A stretch of DNA of 64,000 bases from Tessaracoccus massiliensis (GTDB lineage: Bacteria > Actinomycetota > Actinomycetes > Propionibacteriales > Propionibacteriaceae). The stretch lies in NCBI RefSeq assembly GCF_000826065.2, contig NZ_LN623538.1, positions 1 through 64,000 on the forward strand, in the 5' to 3' direction. A program made the translations under genes and the position numbers. The first letter of the stretch is position 1; each line of letters starts with the position of its first letter. The notes under the pieces are model-generated. The model searched no databases and was not told where the DNA came from. It saw only the letters and a list, made by a program, of their open reading frames with translations. Positions 44,835 to 54,434 of the stretch are shown piece after piece.

Positions 44835-45606
44835 TGCGCTCCTGACCGGCGTCCGGGCTGGTCACCGACGTGCCGCCGCCCAGGGTCGACGATTCGATCC
44901 GCGTGCCGCACCGTCGGCACGGGCGGTGCTTCCTGCCGAAGACGAAGGTGTTCTCGCCCGCGCGGTGGATGCCGGTGAACGTGCGCATCGGCGTGGTGAG
45001 GTTGGCGCGCATGAGCTTGGCGGCCAGGTCGATCACCGCGCCCACGTCGGTGTGCGAGACAGGAACGGCCGGGTGTAGGCCCTGCAGGAAGCACACCTCG
45101 GCGCGGTACTCGTTGCCGATCCCGGCGAGATTGCGCTGATCCAACAGGGCCTCGCCGATGCTGCGCTGCGGGCGGTCCAGGATCCGGCGCAGCGCCTCGT
45201 CGCGGCCGGCGGCGGCCCAGTCGGCAGCCAGGATGTCCGGACCCAGGTGGGCGGTGCGCCGGCCGTACTCGCGGGCCGGCCAGAGCTCCACGATGCCCAA
45301 CGAATGGCCCACCAGTTCCACGCCGTCGATCTGTAGGACCAGGCGGGCGGTGTGCGCGGGGGCCGACCAGCGGTCGCCGACAGCGTGGCTGCGCCACGTG
45401 CCGTCCATCAGCAGGTGCGTGTGCAGGATGCGTTGCCCGCACTGCCAGTACAGGTGCTTGCCGTACGGCCAGATCCGGCTGATCCGCTCGCCCGCCAGCG
45501 ACGCGGTGGCCAGCGCCGGCACGCGGAAGTCGCTGTGGTGAATCACCCGCCCGACGAGGGGCTGGAAGCGCTCGGCGAGGCGCCAGATGGTGTCGCCCTC
45601 AGGCAC
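44794..45606 (-). CDS. nei: Formamidopyrimidine/endonuclease VIII-type DNA glycosylase
   Basis: A 270-aa Fpg/Nei glycosylase that removes oxidised bases and cuts the abasic site. MPEGDT gives catalytic Pro2 and Glu3. The helix-two-turn-helix contains LLDQRNLAGIGNEYRAEVCFLQGLHP. The C-terminal zinc finger is CRRCGTRI with WWCPTCQ. Its start overlaps the lhr stop by 8 bp; lhr and nei are commonly linked in actinobacteria. It is convergent with the thioesterase gene. Confidence 0.93.
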   Translation of the reverse strand: MPEGDTIWRLAERFQPLVGRVIHHSDFRVPALATASLAGERISRIWPYGKHLYWQCGQRILHTHLLMDGTWRSHAVGDRWSAPAHTARLVLQIDGVELVGHSLGIVELWPAREYGRRTAHLGPDILAADWAAAGRDEALRRILDRPQRSIGEALLDQRNLAGIGNEYRAEVCFLQGLHPAVPVSHTDVGAVIDLAAKLMRANLTTPMRTFTGIHRAGENTFVFGRKHRPCRRCGTRIESSTLGGGTSVTSPDAGQERIIWWCPTCQAGAV

Positions 45607-45945
45607 GCGGAGCCTCCACGACGATGCCCTTGGGCGTCACCTTGGCGCCTGCTGCCAGCAGTGCGTCCTGCACTCCGGAGGCGGCGACGCGCTCGCCGTC
45701 GACCTCCTCGATCCGCACCCGCTCCATCCGGCCCTCCGCCACAGCCTGCTGCAGGGCCCGCACCACGAGGGCGGCATGCTGCTCGCGGTCCTCACCCGCG
45801 GCGAAGAGCGTGAGGATCCGGCCCCCGCGGGTCAGGTGCGCCAGGCATTCGCCGTCGGCCAGCACGACGAGGGCCCCGGCGGCGCGCGACGGGTGCGCCG
45901 TCGGGTGCGGCGGCCAGGGGAGGATTGAGCCGTACGGGTTGGCGG

Positions 45946-45995
45946 GGTCGAGGGCGGCCAGGAGGATGGGGGTCGAGGGCGGCCAGGAGGATGGG
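45946..45995. repeat. 25-bp tandem duplication in lhr
   Basis: Two identical 25-bp units, 45946-45970 and 45971-45995 (unit begins GGTCGAGGGCGGCCAGG). Twenty-five is not a multiple of three, so the extra unit shifts the lhr frame; with a single unit the reading LLAALDP-ANPYGS would be continuous. Confidence 0.92.
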
Positions 45996-46014
45996 GGTAG
46001 GGCTGGTGGGAAAA

Positions 46015-46066
46015 CTGCGGGGGCCCTTCGTCGTGCCCGGCTCGCAAGCTCGCGTGGCACGCTCAG
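46015..46066. repeat. Dispersed repeat, copy B, inside lhr
   Basis: Begins with the same 30 bases as copy A. The loop is GGCTCGCAAGCTCGC and the arms CGTGCC/GGCACG are complementary. It interrupts lhr between QLRRHS and PTPILLAALDP, near the 25-bp tandem duplication. Confidence 0.75.
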
Positions 46067-47830
46067 GGACCGAGTGCCTGCGGAGTTGCTCGATGATCTC
46101 GGGGGTGCTGAACTGCGCGCCGCCCAGGCCGTCGACGAGGTAGCCGCGCAGCATCTTGCCCGAGTCCTCGAGTGTGGCCAGCAGGCGGTAGGCCGTCGAG
46201 AACCCGCCGGGGGTGCCGTCGGCGGTCACCCCGCCGCGGGTGATCACCCCGAAGCGCTCCAGCCACGACGACGCCAGGGCCAGCGCGGCGTCGGCGGGGG
46301 AGGGCAGCGGGTCGCGGACGCGGTACCAACGGCCGGAGACCTGGAACGGAGTCAGGGAGCCCTGGCCGCTGAGCAGCGCCCGCGACGGGCGGGGCAGCCG
46401 GGCGCGCCGGCGCGGCGACGGGCGGCGGGCCCTGTGTGCGCCGCGCGAGGCGCCGCCGACGCGGGCACGGACCGGGGCCATCGACGACGGGGCCACCGCG
46501 CCCTCCTCGGCTGCCCGCCACAACTGATCGGCGAGCTCCGCGGCCGATTCGGAGCCTTGGAGGGAGGCGAAGGTGCCGTCGCTGAGCGCGAGTCGCTCGG
46601 CCAGCGCCACCGCCTCCGCCGACGGAGCCGCGTCTGGCGGGCCGAGCAGGTCCAGGTCGTCTGCCGGCACCAGCGCGACGAGCGGGTCGTTGGGCCCGGC
46701 CGAGCCGCGCACGCGGATGACCACCTCGCCCTCCGCCAGCAGCTCGTCGAGGTGGGCACGCTCGTAGCCGCGCAGCCGGGCGGGCAGCACGTGGGTTTCC
46801 CACGCGCTGGCGGGCAACGCCGCCCCGGCGAGGCGCTGCAGGGCCAGCAGCACCTCGTCGGCGCTGGAGCGCGGCGGGTCGTCGACGTGGTGGGACGCGG
46901 CGAGGAACCGCGCGAATCCCGCCTGCGGTACGGGCTCCACCTCCGAGCGCGCCTTGGCCAGGGAACGGATCCGCAGGCGGCGCAGAACCGTGGGGTCGAC
47001 GAACTCGGCCTCGCCCGCTGGAGTGAAGCGACCCTCGACGAGCCGCTTGGCGACGCGTTCGCGCTCCAGGACCAGACCTACGGTGGCCACACCCAGGCCG
47101 AACGCGTCGGCCACTTCCTGCGCGGTGAACGGGCCGTGGGTCCGCGCAAAGCGGGCGATGAGTTGGGTGAGCGCGTCGCGGCCCTCGGTGGGGGGCGCGG
47201 AGAAGCCGGCGGGGACGGGGATGCCCAGGGCGTCGCGCAGCAACCCCAGGTCGGTGGCCGCCACCAGGTGGGGGCGGCCGGCCAACTGCAGGACGGTGGT
47301 GTCGGCCCCGCGGGGATCGCTCAGGGCAGCGGATTCCTCGGGCACCACCCGGTCGGGCAGTTCGGCGAGGGGGATCGGGCCCAGCTCGCGGGCGAGGGCG
47401 GGCAGGTCGTCGATCCGCACGCGGCGGTTCGAGGCGGTGTGCTGCAGATCGGCGACCACCTCGGCCAGCACCTCGGGATCCAGCACCTCGCGGAGATCCA
47501 GCGTGCCGAGGGCTGCGGCCAGCAGTTCCGGGTCCATCGACAGCAGCGCGGCCCGGCGCTCCGCCAACGGCGCGTCGCCGTCGTAGATGAACGCGCCGGG
47601 GTAACGGAACAGGAGCGTCGCGGCGAAGGGGCTGGGCTGCTCGGTGACCACCTCGATGAGCCGCACGGCGCCGGAGCGCAGGCCGCGCATCAGCTCGACC
47701 AGCCCCGGCAGGTCGTAGGCGTCCTGCGTGACCTCCCGGACGGTCTCGATGATGATTGGGAAGCGTGGGTGGTGCCGCGCCACCTCGAGGAGTTGCGCGG
47801 CGCGTTGGCGCTGCTGCCAGAGCGGGGCCC

Positions 47831-47974
47831 GGCGGCGCACTCGCGGAACCGGGCGGCGAACAGGGCGGTGCCGCCCACCTGCTCGACGACGATGCGGCCC
47901 ACGGCGGCGCACTCGCGGAACCGGGCGGCGAACAGGGCGGTGCCGCCCACCTGCTCGACGACGATGCGGCCCAC
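47831..47974. repeat. 72-bp tandem duplication in lhr
   Basis: Two identical 72-bp units, 47831-47902 and 47903-47974, encode the same 24 residues (VGRIVVEQVGG to FRECAA) twice in frame. The lhr frameshift follows immediately on the 3' side of the gene. Confidence 0.93.
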
Positions 47975-50319
47975 GTCGTCGGGGTCGGCCAGCAGCAACT
48001 CGGGGAGGCGGTCGACCAGATCCGAATCCGGCAGGCGCAGCACGATGCCGTCGTCGCCGGCCACCGGCACCGCGTCGAGGCTGACCTCACGGCTCAACGC
48101 GTCGGCGATGATCAGCGACCACGCGCCCAGCACCTGCCGGCCCAGCGGGGAATGGACCACCACGCGCCAGTCGCCCAGCTCGTCGCGGAACCGCTCCAGC
48201 ACGACGGTGTGCTCGTCCGGCACCGCCCCCGTCGCGGCGCGCTGCTCGGCCAGATAGCGGGCGAGGTTGCCGCGGGTGAACTCGTCGATGAAGGGGCGGG
48301 TGAGCCGGGCGTCGTCGCGGGTCGCCTCCCGCTGCAGCCGCCCGATGTGGCGCCCCAACTCCGCCGGGCGCCCCTCGTCCTCGCCCCGCCAGAACGGCAG
48401 CCGCCCGGTGTTGCCCGGGGCGGGGGTGACCAGCACCCGGTCGCGCGTGATCTCCTCCACCCGCCAGGAGGACGCGCCGAGCGTGAAGACATCGCCCACC
48501 CGGGACTCGTGCACCATCTCCTCGTCCAATTCGCCCACGCGCCGCGCGCCGGCCTCGTCGCCGGCCAGGAACACGCCGAACATCCCGCGGTCCGGGATCG
48601 TGCCGCCCGAGGTGGCGGCCACGCGCAGCGCGCCGGGCCGCGGATACAGCCGGTTGTCGTCGCCGACGGCGAGGCGGGCGCGCAGGTTCCCGAAGTCCGC
48701 CGACGGGTACGCCCCGGTCAGCAGCTCGACCACCGAATCAAGCAGCGCCCGGTCCAGGTCCGCATACGGCCGAGAGCGGGTCACGGCGCCGAACCACTCG
48801 TCGACGTCCAGGCCGTCGTCGCCCTCCGCCGCCACGGCGGCCACGGTCTGCTGCGCCAGCACGTCGAGCGGATGCTGCGGGATCTTCAGCTCCTCGATGT
48901 CGCCGTCGAGCATCCGCTCGGTGGCCACGACGGCGGGGGCGAGGTCGCCGCGGTGCAGCGGGTAGACGTCGCCGGCCGAGGTGGCTCCCACGACGTGCCC
49001 GGCCCGGCCGATGCGCTGCAGCGCGCTCGCCACCGACGGTGGGGCACCCACCTGGATGACGCGGTCCACCGCGCCCATGTCGATGCCGAGCTCCAGCGAG
49101 CTGGTGGCCACCACGCACTTGAGCTCGCCCGATTTGAGCGCCGCCTCGATCTCGGCGCGCTGCTCCTTACTGACCGAGCCGTGGTGCGCGCGGGCGATCA
49201 CCTGCGGCGCGCCGCGGGTCACGTCGAACGGGGCCATGATCTGGGCCGGCGGCCTGGCCGGGACGGGTGGCAGCGTCTCCGGGTCGTGCTGCTCGGCCCA
49301 CATCTCGTTGAGCCGCCCGGTGATCCGCTCGGCGGCGCGGCGCCCGTTGGTGAAGATCAGCGTTGAGCGACCTCGTGCCACGGCGGCGTAGAGCTGCTGC
49401 TCCACGTGCGGCCAGATCGACGGCGTCGTACCGCCGCCCGAACCTTCGGCGAGGAGATCCAACAGTTCTGGGGCCTCACCGCTGGGCGGGTTCAGTGGCC
49501 GGATGTCGGTGAGGTCCTCGACGGCGGTGCGCACCGTGACGTCCCAGCTCTTGTGGGCCGTAGGCGCCACGACGGTGACCGGGCGGTCGCCGCCCAGGAA
49601 GGAGGCTACGCGTTCGATGGGGCGCACGGTCGCGGACAACGCCACCCGCTGCACGTCGCGGCCCGTCAGCCTGTCGAGGCGTTCCAGGCTGAGCGCGAGA
49701 TGGCTGCCCCGCTTGGTGCCCGCCACGGCGTGGATCTCGTCAACGATCACGGTCTCGACGCCGGTCAGCGTGCACCGGGCCGAGCTGGTCAGCATGAGAT
49801 ACAGGGACTCAGGTGTGGTGATGAGGATGTCCGGCGGGCGGCGGATGAGACGGGCCCGCTCTTTCTGCGGGGTGTCACCTGAGCGCACACCCACCGTGAT
49901 GTCGGTCCACGGCGTGCCCAGCCGCTCGGCCGCCAGCCGGATGCCGGTCAGGGGAGCGCTGAGGTTGCGTTCGATGTCGACGCCCAGTGCCTTGAGGGGT
50001 GAGACGTAGACGACGCTGGTGCCCGCCGTCGGATCCTTTTCGGGCCGGGAGGCGAGCCGATCGATGGCCGAGAGGAAGGCTGACAACGTCTTGCCCGAGC
50101 CTGTGGGGGCGACCACCAGGGCGTGCTCGCCGCGGGAGATGGCGTCCCACGCCTGCGCCTGCACCGGGGTGGGAGAGGAGAAGACCGCGTCGAACCACTC
50201 GCGCGTGGGGCGCGAGAAGCTGGGCGGGAACCGGTCGCCGCCGGAGCCGGTTGTCGACACCCCGCGATCCTATCGGGTGAACGACAGATGATCGTTTGAT
50301 GTCAAGACAGCTCGTCGCC

Positions 50320-50336
50320 TGATAACGTTTCGATCA
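50320..50336 (+). promoter_or_regulatory. Candidate LacI-type operator
   Basis: TGATAACGTTTCGATCA has a central AACGTT with a CG axis and partly symmetric flanks, the style bound by LacI-family sugar repressors. It lies in the 253-bp leader before the sugar-binding protein gene. No lacI gene is in the window. The remainder of the leader (50337-50504) shows nothing else I can assign. Confidence 0.35.
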
Positions 50337-50513
50337 CTGGCTGACGGCCCAATGGCGAGCTTCGGTCACGAAATGATTACGAGTCGCTCAATTGGCACGC
50401 CCAAATTGACGAAGTATGTGAGCGTTAACAGACCCGCGTTGTCACCGTCGAAGGTTGGCGGTGTACGGTCATCAGTAGGAATAGCTCCTGCTCGAAGTAG
50501 ATCCGGAGGATTA

Positions 50514-51887
50514 ATGACTTTCAAGCGCTACATGAAGGCCGGCGCCGTGCTGGCCGTCGCCGCCCTTGGCCTCACCGCCTGTGGTGGGGACACCACCGAC
50601 CCGGCCGAGACCACCCCGGCCGGCGATCCCACCGCCGCCGTGGAGACCACGACGGCTGGGGAGACCACCCCGGCCGAGGAGCCCGGCGAGCCCGTGCAGA
50701 TCGACTACCTGCACCGTCTTCCCGATGGGGAGGGCATGACCCCCGTCAGCGAGATCGTCCAGCGTTGGAACGACGAGAACCCGAACATCCAGGTCACCGC
50801 CACCAAGTTCGACGGCGATGCCCAGGAGATGATCACCAAGCTCGAGACCGACGTCAAGGCCAACAACGCCCCGTGCCTCGCGCAGCTCGGCTACTCCGAG
50901 GTGCCGGACATGTTCGTCAAGGGCCTCGTCGAGGACGTGACCGAGGAAGCCAAGAAGTACGAGGGTGACTTCGGTGGCGCGTTCGGCCAGATGGCCGTGG
51001 GCGAGACCTACGTCGGCCTGCCGCAGGACTCCGGTCCGCTGGTCTACCTCTACAACGCCACCGAGTTCGAGAACCTCGGCATCGAGGTCCCCACGGATTC
51101 GGCTTCCTTCATCGAGGCGGCCAAGAAGGCCGCCGCTGAGGGCAAGTACATCGCCAGCTTCACCCCGGATGAAGCCACCTACTGGCTGTCCGGCCAGGCC
51201 GCCGGCGCCGGCGCCACCTGGTACAAGGCTGAGAACGACCAATGGGTCGTCGACACCAAGGGCGAAGCGACCCAGGCTGTTGCCGCCCTGTGGCAGGAAC
51301 TGCTCGACGCTGAGGCCGTTGCCACCCACGATCGTTGGGGCGACGCCTACGGCGCGGCGATGGTCGACGGCACCCTGATCGGTAACATCGCTGCTGCGTG
51401 GGAGACGGGCTTCGCGCTCGACGGCCTCGACGGCACCGAGTACGAGGGCCAGTGGCGCGTCGCCCAGATGCCCGCGATCAACGGCTCCGAGATGACCGGC
51501 CCCAACGGTGGCTCCGGCGTCGCTGTGATGAAGGGCTGCGAGCACCCGGCCGAGGCCATGGAGTTCAACGCCTGGTTCAACACCCAGGTCGAGGACCTCG
51601 CGCAGCAGGGCCTCGTCCCGGCCGCCACCGCCGCTGCCAAGACGCCTGAGAAGATGTCGCGCCAGTTCGGTGGCCAGGACGTCATGGCTGAGCTGGTCAA
51701 GGCCAACGAGCGCATGAGCACCGACTTCGGCTACATCCCCGGCTTCCCGGCCGTGGGTGCTGAGATGAACAAGGTCGCTGCCGCCGTCGCCAACGGCTCC
51801 GGTAAGGTCGCAGACATCTTCGAGGCCGCTCAGACGGCTTCGATCGCGGCACTCGAGGACGCCGGTCTTCCCGTTGCCCAGAGCTGA
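50514..51887 (+). CDS. Sugar ABC transporter substrate-binding lipoprotein
   Basis: A 457-aa family-1 solute-binding protein. Lipobox LTAC (Cys23), Thr/Glu-rich linker (about residues 25-65), then the binding domain with EIVQRWNDENPNIQVTATKFDG and GPNGGSGVAVMKGCEHPAEAMEFNAWF, the usual MalE-type layout. GGAGGA sits 4 nt before the ATG at 50514. Two permease genes follow, after a strong hairpin. The ATPase subunit is not encoded here; such systems often share a common MsmK-type ATPase. Beta-galactosides are a guess from the neighbouring GH35 enzyme. Confidence 0.9.
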   Translation: MTFKRYMKAGAVLAVAALGLTACGGDTTDPAETTPAGDPTAAVETTTAGETTPAEEPGEPVQIDYLHRLPDGEGMTPVSEIVQRWNDENPNIQVTATKFDGDAQEMITKLETDVKANNAPCLAQLGYSEVPDMFVKGLVEDVTEEAKKYEGDFGGAFGQMAVGETYVGLPQDSGPLVYLYNATEFENLGIEVPTDSASFIEAAKKAAAEGKYIASFTPDEATYWLSGQAAGAGATWYKAENDQWVVDTKGEATQAVAALWQELLDAEAVATHDRWGDAYGAAMVDGTLIGNIAAAWETGFALDGLDGTEYEGQWRVAQMPAINGSEMTGPNGGSGVAVMKGCEHPAEAMEFNAWFNTQVEDLAQQGLVPAATAAAKTPEKMSRQFGGQDVMAELVKANERMSTDFGYIPGFPAVGAEMNKVAAAVANGSGKVADIFEAAQTASIAALEDAGLPVAQS

Positions 51888-51908
51888 TCACACCGTGACT
51901 CAGTGACA

Positions 51909-51947
51909 CCGGGCCTGGGTGTGGGAAGCTCCCACACCCAGGCCCGG
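51909..51947 (+). terminator. Strong hairpin between binding protein and permeases
   Basis: A perfect 18-bp stem (51909-51926 with 51930-51947), loop AGC, followed by TTTCC. Set between the binding-protein gene and the permeases of one operon, it probably lets the binding protein be made in excess through partial termination or mRNA protection. Confidence 0.85.
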
Positions 51948-51982
51948 TTTCCGTCCCCCACCCATATGTTTTAGGAGAAAAC

Positions 51983-52933
51983 ATGAGTTCGCCCAGCGTT
52001 ATCGCTGAGCCGAAACGCAGGAAGTGGAGTCGCCAGGCTAGGCATCAAGCGATCAGCGGCTGGGCCTTCGCGCTCCCGTTCTTCCTCGCCTTCTGCCTGG
52101 TCTTCGTCGCCCCCATCCTGTCGGCGGTCAGATCCTCGGTCTACACCGTGAAGGCCTCAGGCGGAGGCCTCTACGGCGGCGGCGAGATGAGCGAGGTCTT
52201 CGTCGGCCTCGAGAACTTCCAGATCGCAGCCAGCAGCAGCGAGTTCTGGAGCGGCATCGGCCGCGTCTTCCTGTTCGGCATCGTGCAGATCCCCGTCATG
52301 ATTGGTGTCGCGCTCATGCTGGCGCTGCTGATCGACTCGTACCTCGTGCGGCGCCCAGGCTTCTGGCGCCTCTCGTACTTCCTGCCCTACGCCATCCCCG
52401 GCCTCGTCGCGGCCATCGTCTGGGGTTACCTCTACATTCCTGAGGTTTCGCCCTTCGCGGACATGCTGCCCGAGATCCAGGGCTCCCCGTTCTTCCTGTC
52501 GCCCCCCGTCGTGCTGTGGTCTATGGCCAACATGACCACCTGGACGTTCACGGGCTACAACATGCTGATCTTCCTCGCCGCCCTCCAGGCCATCCCCGGT
52601 GACCTGTATGAGGCCGCCCGCATCGACGGGGCCTCGGGCTGGAAGATCACCACGCAGATCAAGATCCCCATGGTGGGCAGCGCGGCGCTCCTGGCGGTCC
52701 TGCTGTCGATCATCGGCACCGTGCAGCTGTTCAACGAGCCCACCGTCGTCGCAACGCTCGCCACCTGGATGCCCAAGGATTACACCCCGATGATGATGGC
52801 GTACAACACGATGATGGGCACGCTCACGCCCAGCGGCGCCGGCATGGCATCGGCGATCTCCATCCTGATGGCGCTGATCGCCGGCACGCTCGCCGTCGTC
52901 TACTTCCTCGTTCAGCGGAGGCTTCAGAAGTAA
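51983..52933 (+). CDS. Sugar ABC transporter permease (MalF type)
   Basis: A 316-aa permease with six or more transmembrane helices. The EAA loop that contacts the ATPase is EAARIDGASGWKITTQIKIP (about residues 211-230). AGGAG lies before the ATG at 51983. Its stop codon abuts the start of the second permease (TAATGG overlap). Confidence 0.93.
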   Translation: MSSPSVIAEPKRRKWSRQARHQAISGWAFALPFFLAFCLVFVAPILSAVRSSVYTVKASGGGLYGGGEMSEVFVGLENFQIAASSSEFWSGIGRVFLFGIVQIPVMIGVALMLALLIDSYLVRRPGFWRLSYFLPYAIPGLVAAIVWGYLYIPEVSPFADMLPEIQGSPFFLSPPVVLWSMANMTTWTFTGYNMLIFLAALQAIPGDLYEAARIDGASGWKITTQIKIPMVGSAALLAVLLSIIGTVQLFNEPTVVATLATWMPKDYTPMMMAYNTMMGTLTPSGAGMASAISILMALIAGTLAVVYFLVQRRLQK

Positions 52934-53859
52934 TGGCAACCAAGACTGCAAACGGCAAGCTGGCCACCACGCCGGACGGCCTCGAATACCGCCCCTCGCA
53001 CGAGGGCCTGCCCCCGCGCTCCATCGCGCCGAGCAAGCTGGCCCGCACCCTCACCCTGGTGGTGCTGGGCTTCGTCGCGCTGTACTTCATCCTGCCCATC
53101 ATCTGGGTGATCTTCGCCTCGTCCAAGACCAAGGGCGGCCTGCTGAGCTCCTTCGGCTTCTGGTTCGGCGACGACATCGCCTGGGGCGCCAACTGGAACG
53201 CCCTGATGGCATGGACGCAGAACCTGTTCCCGCGCTGGGTGCTGAACTCGATCTTCTACTCGACGGTCTCGGCCATCGTCGGCACCCTGCTCTCGGTCGC
53301 CGCCGGTTACGCCATGGCCAAGTTCCAGTTCCCCGGACGCAACGCGATGCTTGGCATCGTGATGACCGGCCTGCTGATGCCCGTGGCGCTGCTGACGGTG
53401 CCGATGTACCTGCTGTTCTCGCAGCTGGGCATCACCAACACCATCTGGTCGATCCTCATCCCGTGCATCGTCTCGCCGTTCGGCGTGTTCCTGGGCAACG
53501 TGTACGCCGCCAGCTCGGTGCCCACGGAGCTCCTCGAGGCCGCACGCATCGACGGAGCGGGCGAGGCCAGGATCTTCTTCACGATGGTGCTGCGGCTGTT
53601 GGCCCCCGCCATGGTGACGATCTTCCTGTTCATCTTCGTGGCCACGTGGAACAACTTCCTCCTGCCGTTGATGATGATCAGCTCCGCTGAGCTGAAGCCC
53701 GTCACGCTGGGCCTCTACGGCATGATGAGCTACTTCGATCCCAACCGCGGTGCGGTCATGCTGGGCGCCCTGCTGGGTGTTCTCCCGCTGATCGTGCTGT
53801 TCCTCCTCCTGCAGCGCTTCTGGCAGGCCGGCCTCGCGGCTGGCGCCGTCAAGGGCTGA
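52933..53859 (+). CDS. Sugar ABC transporter permease (MalG type)
   Basis: A 308-aa permease with six transmembrane helices after a hydrophilic N-terminus. The EAA loop is EAARIDGAGEARIFFTMVLRLLAP (about residues 198-221). It overlaps the previous permease gene by one base and ends the transporter operon, which is followed by a terminator and is convergent with the GH35 gene. Confidence 0.93.
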   Translation: MATKTANGKLATTPDGLEYRPSHEGLPPRSIAPSKLARTLTLVVLGFVALYFILPIIWVIFASSKTKGGLLSSFGFWFGDDIAWGANWNALMAWTQNLFPRWVLNSIFYSTVSAIVGTLLSVAAGYAMAKFQFPGRNAMLGIVMTGLLMPVALLTVPMYLLFSQLGITNTIWSILIPCIVSPFGVFLGNVYAASSVPTELLEAARIDGAGEARIFFTMVLRLLAPAMVTIFLFIFVATWNNFLLPLMMISSAELKPVTLGLYGMMSYFDPNRGAVMLGALLGVLPLIVLFLLLQRFWQAGLAAGAVKG

Positions 53860-53883
53860 TCAGGGACGGATCGCACGCGCAGG

Positions 53884-53913
53884 CGCGGGGTCGGGCGAAA
53901 GCCCGGCCCCGCG
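53884..53913 (+). terminator. Rho-independent terminator of the ABC operon
   Basis: Stem 53884-53896 with 53901-53913 (13 bp, one G-T pair), GAAA loop, followed by TTTCTTT. It lies 25 bp after the second permease stop. Confidence 0.9.
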
Positions 53914-53931
53914 TTTCTTTGTGCGCTCGGG

Positions 53932-54221
53932 TCAGCAGCTTGGATCCTTCCGGATGATCTCGGGTAGCTCAGGGGCGGGCGAGGCCGGGGCTGGGACGAA
54001 CTCGTTCATGCCCGGCACCTCCGTGGCGTCCTTGAGATGGCAGCGGGAATCTGCCGAGCCGTTGCGGTGGTCGCCGAGCACGAACATCTGCCCACGAACA
54101 TCCGCAGCAGCGAGGCGATGACCAGCGCACCGACGATGATGAGGGTCCCCTCAGCGAGTCAGCCCAGCACTTGGCGGCCGACGCTGGGCTGTGACTGCTG
54201 CTGTTGTGTCTCGGGGTCCAT
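53932..54221 (-). pseudogene. lepB: Signal peptidase I remnant
   Basis: The minus strand from ATG 54221 encodes a Gln-rich N-terminus and RQVLG, then a TGA where Trp would be expected, then LAEGTLIIVGALVIASLLRMFVG, the membrane anchor. The frame then changes to MFVLGDHRNGSADSRCHL, the conserved box E of signal peptidase I (GDN/H-R-x-x-S-x-DSR), and ends in KDPSC. The boxes with catalytic Ser and Lys are missing. ATGTTCGTG occurs on both sides of the join, so the deletion may have arisen between short direct repeats. Confidence 0.75.
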
Positions 54222-54337
54222 GCGCTTCGTCTCTTCTAGTGTCGGGCTCCATCATGCCGGAGTCGCCTCTGCTCCCTGAGCGTTCGCCAGCGAGCCAGCG
54301 GCCCCCGCAGCCGAGCTGTCACCTCAACCACAAGGAA

Positions 54338-54371
54338 CGTCCCCAGCACCTTCATTCAGGTGCTGGGGACG
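54338..54371. terminator. Hairpin downstream of the GH35 gene
   Basis: Stem CGTCCCCAGCACC (54338-54350) and GGTGCTGGGGACG (54359-54371), 13 bp perfect with an 8-nt loop. It lies about 64 bp beyond the GH35 stop and can stop transcription from the minus strand. 54222-54337 shows no gene. Confidence 0.75.
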
Positions 54372-54379
54372 CTTCAGGG

Positions 54380-54428
54380 GTTTCGACACGGTCGCGGTCC
54401 TCGCAAGCTCGGACGTGACCGGCTCAAC
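54380..54428. repeat. Dispersed repeat, copy D
   Basis: TTTCGACACGGTC, then CTCGCAAGCTCGGAC and GTGACCGGCTCAACC share the CTCGCAAGCTCG core and flank order of copies B and C, with different complementary arms (CGGTC/GACCG). It lies just after the hairpin and before the GH35 stop. Confidence 0.5.
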
Positions 54429-54434
54429 CAACCG

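Larger units (their letters stand above)
45599..50260 (-). pseudogene. lhr: Lhr-type DNA helicase, broken by two frameshifts
   Basis: A superfamily-2 helicase gene of about 1550 codons. N-terminal frame (50260-47840): Walker A APTGSGKTLSAFL, DEIHAVAGTKRGSH, SATVRP, HHGSVSKEQRAEIE, RIGRAGH. The frame breaks after a 72-bp tandem duplication near 47830, and about 12 residues expected between FRECAA and RAPLWQQRQRA are absent. The second frame runs to about 46000, carrying the Lhr winged-helix and C-terminal domain. There a dispersed repeat and a 25-bp tandem duplication shift the frame again before NPYGSILPWPPH to the end. As sequenced it cannot make full-length Lhr. Confidence 0.88.

Noticed and set aside
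47831-47974. Tandem units considered as a CRISPR array
   Set aside because: Only two directly adjacent copies without spacers, inside a helicase gene. No CRISPR array or cas gene was seen in the window.
45624-48257. An 877-codon plus-strand frame opposite lhr
   Set aside because: Antisense shadow; the repeats within it are the lhr tandem duplications read backwards.
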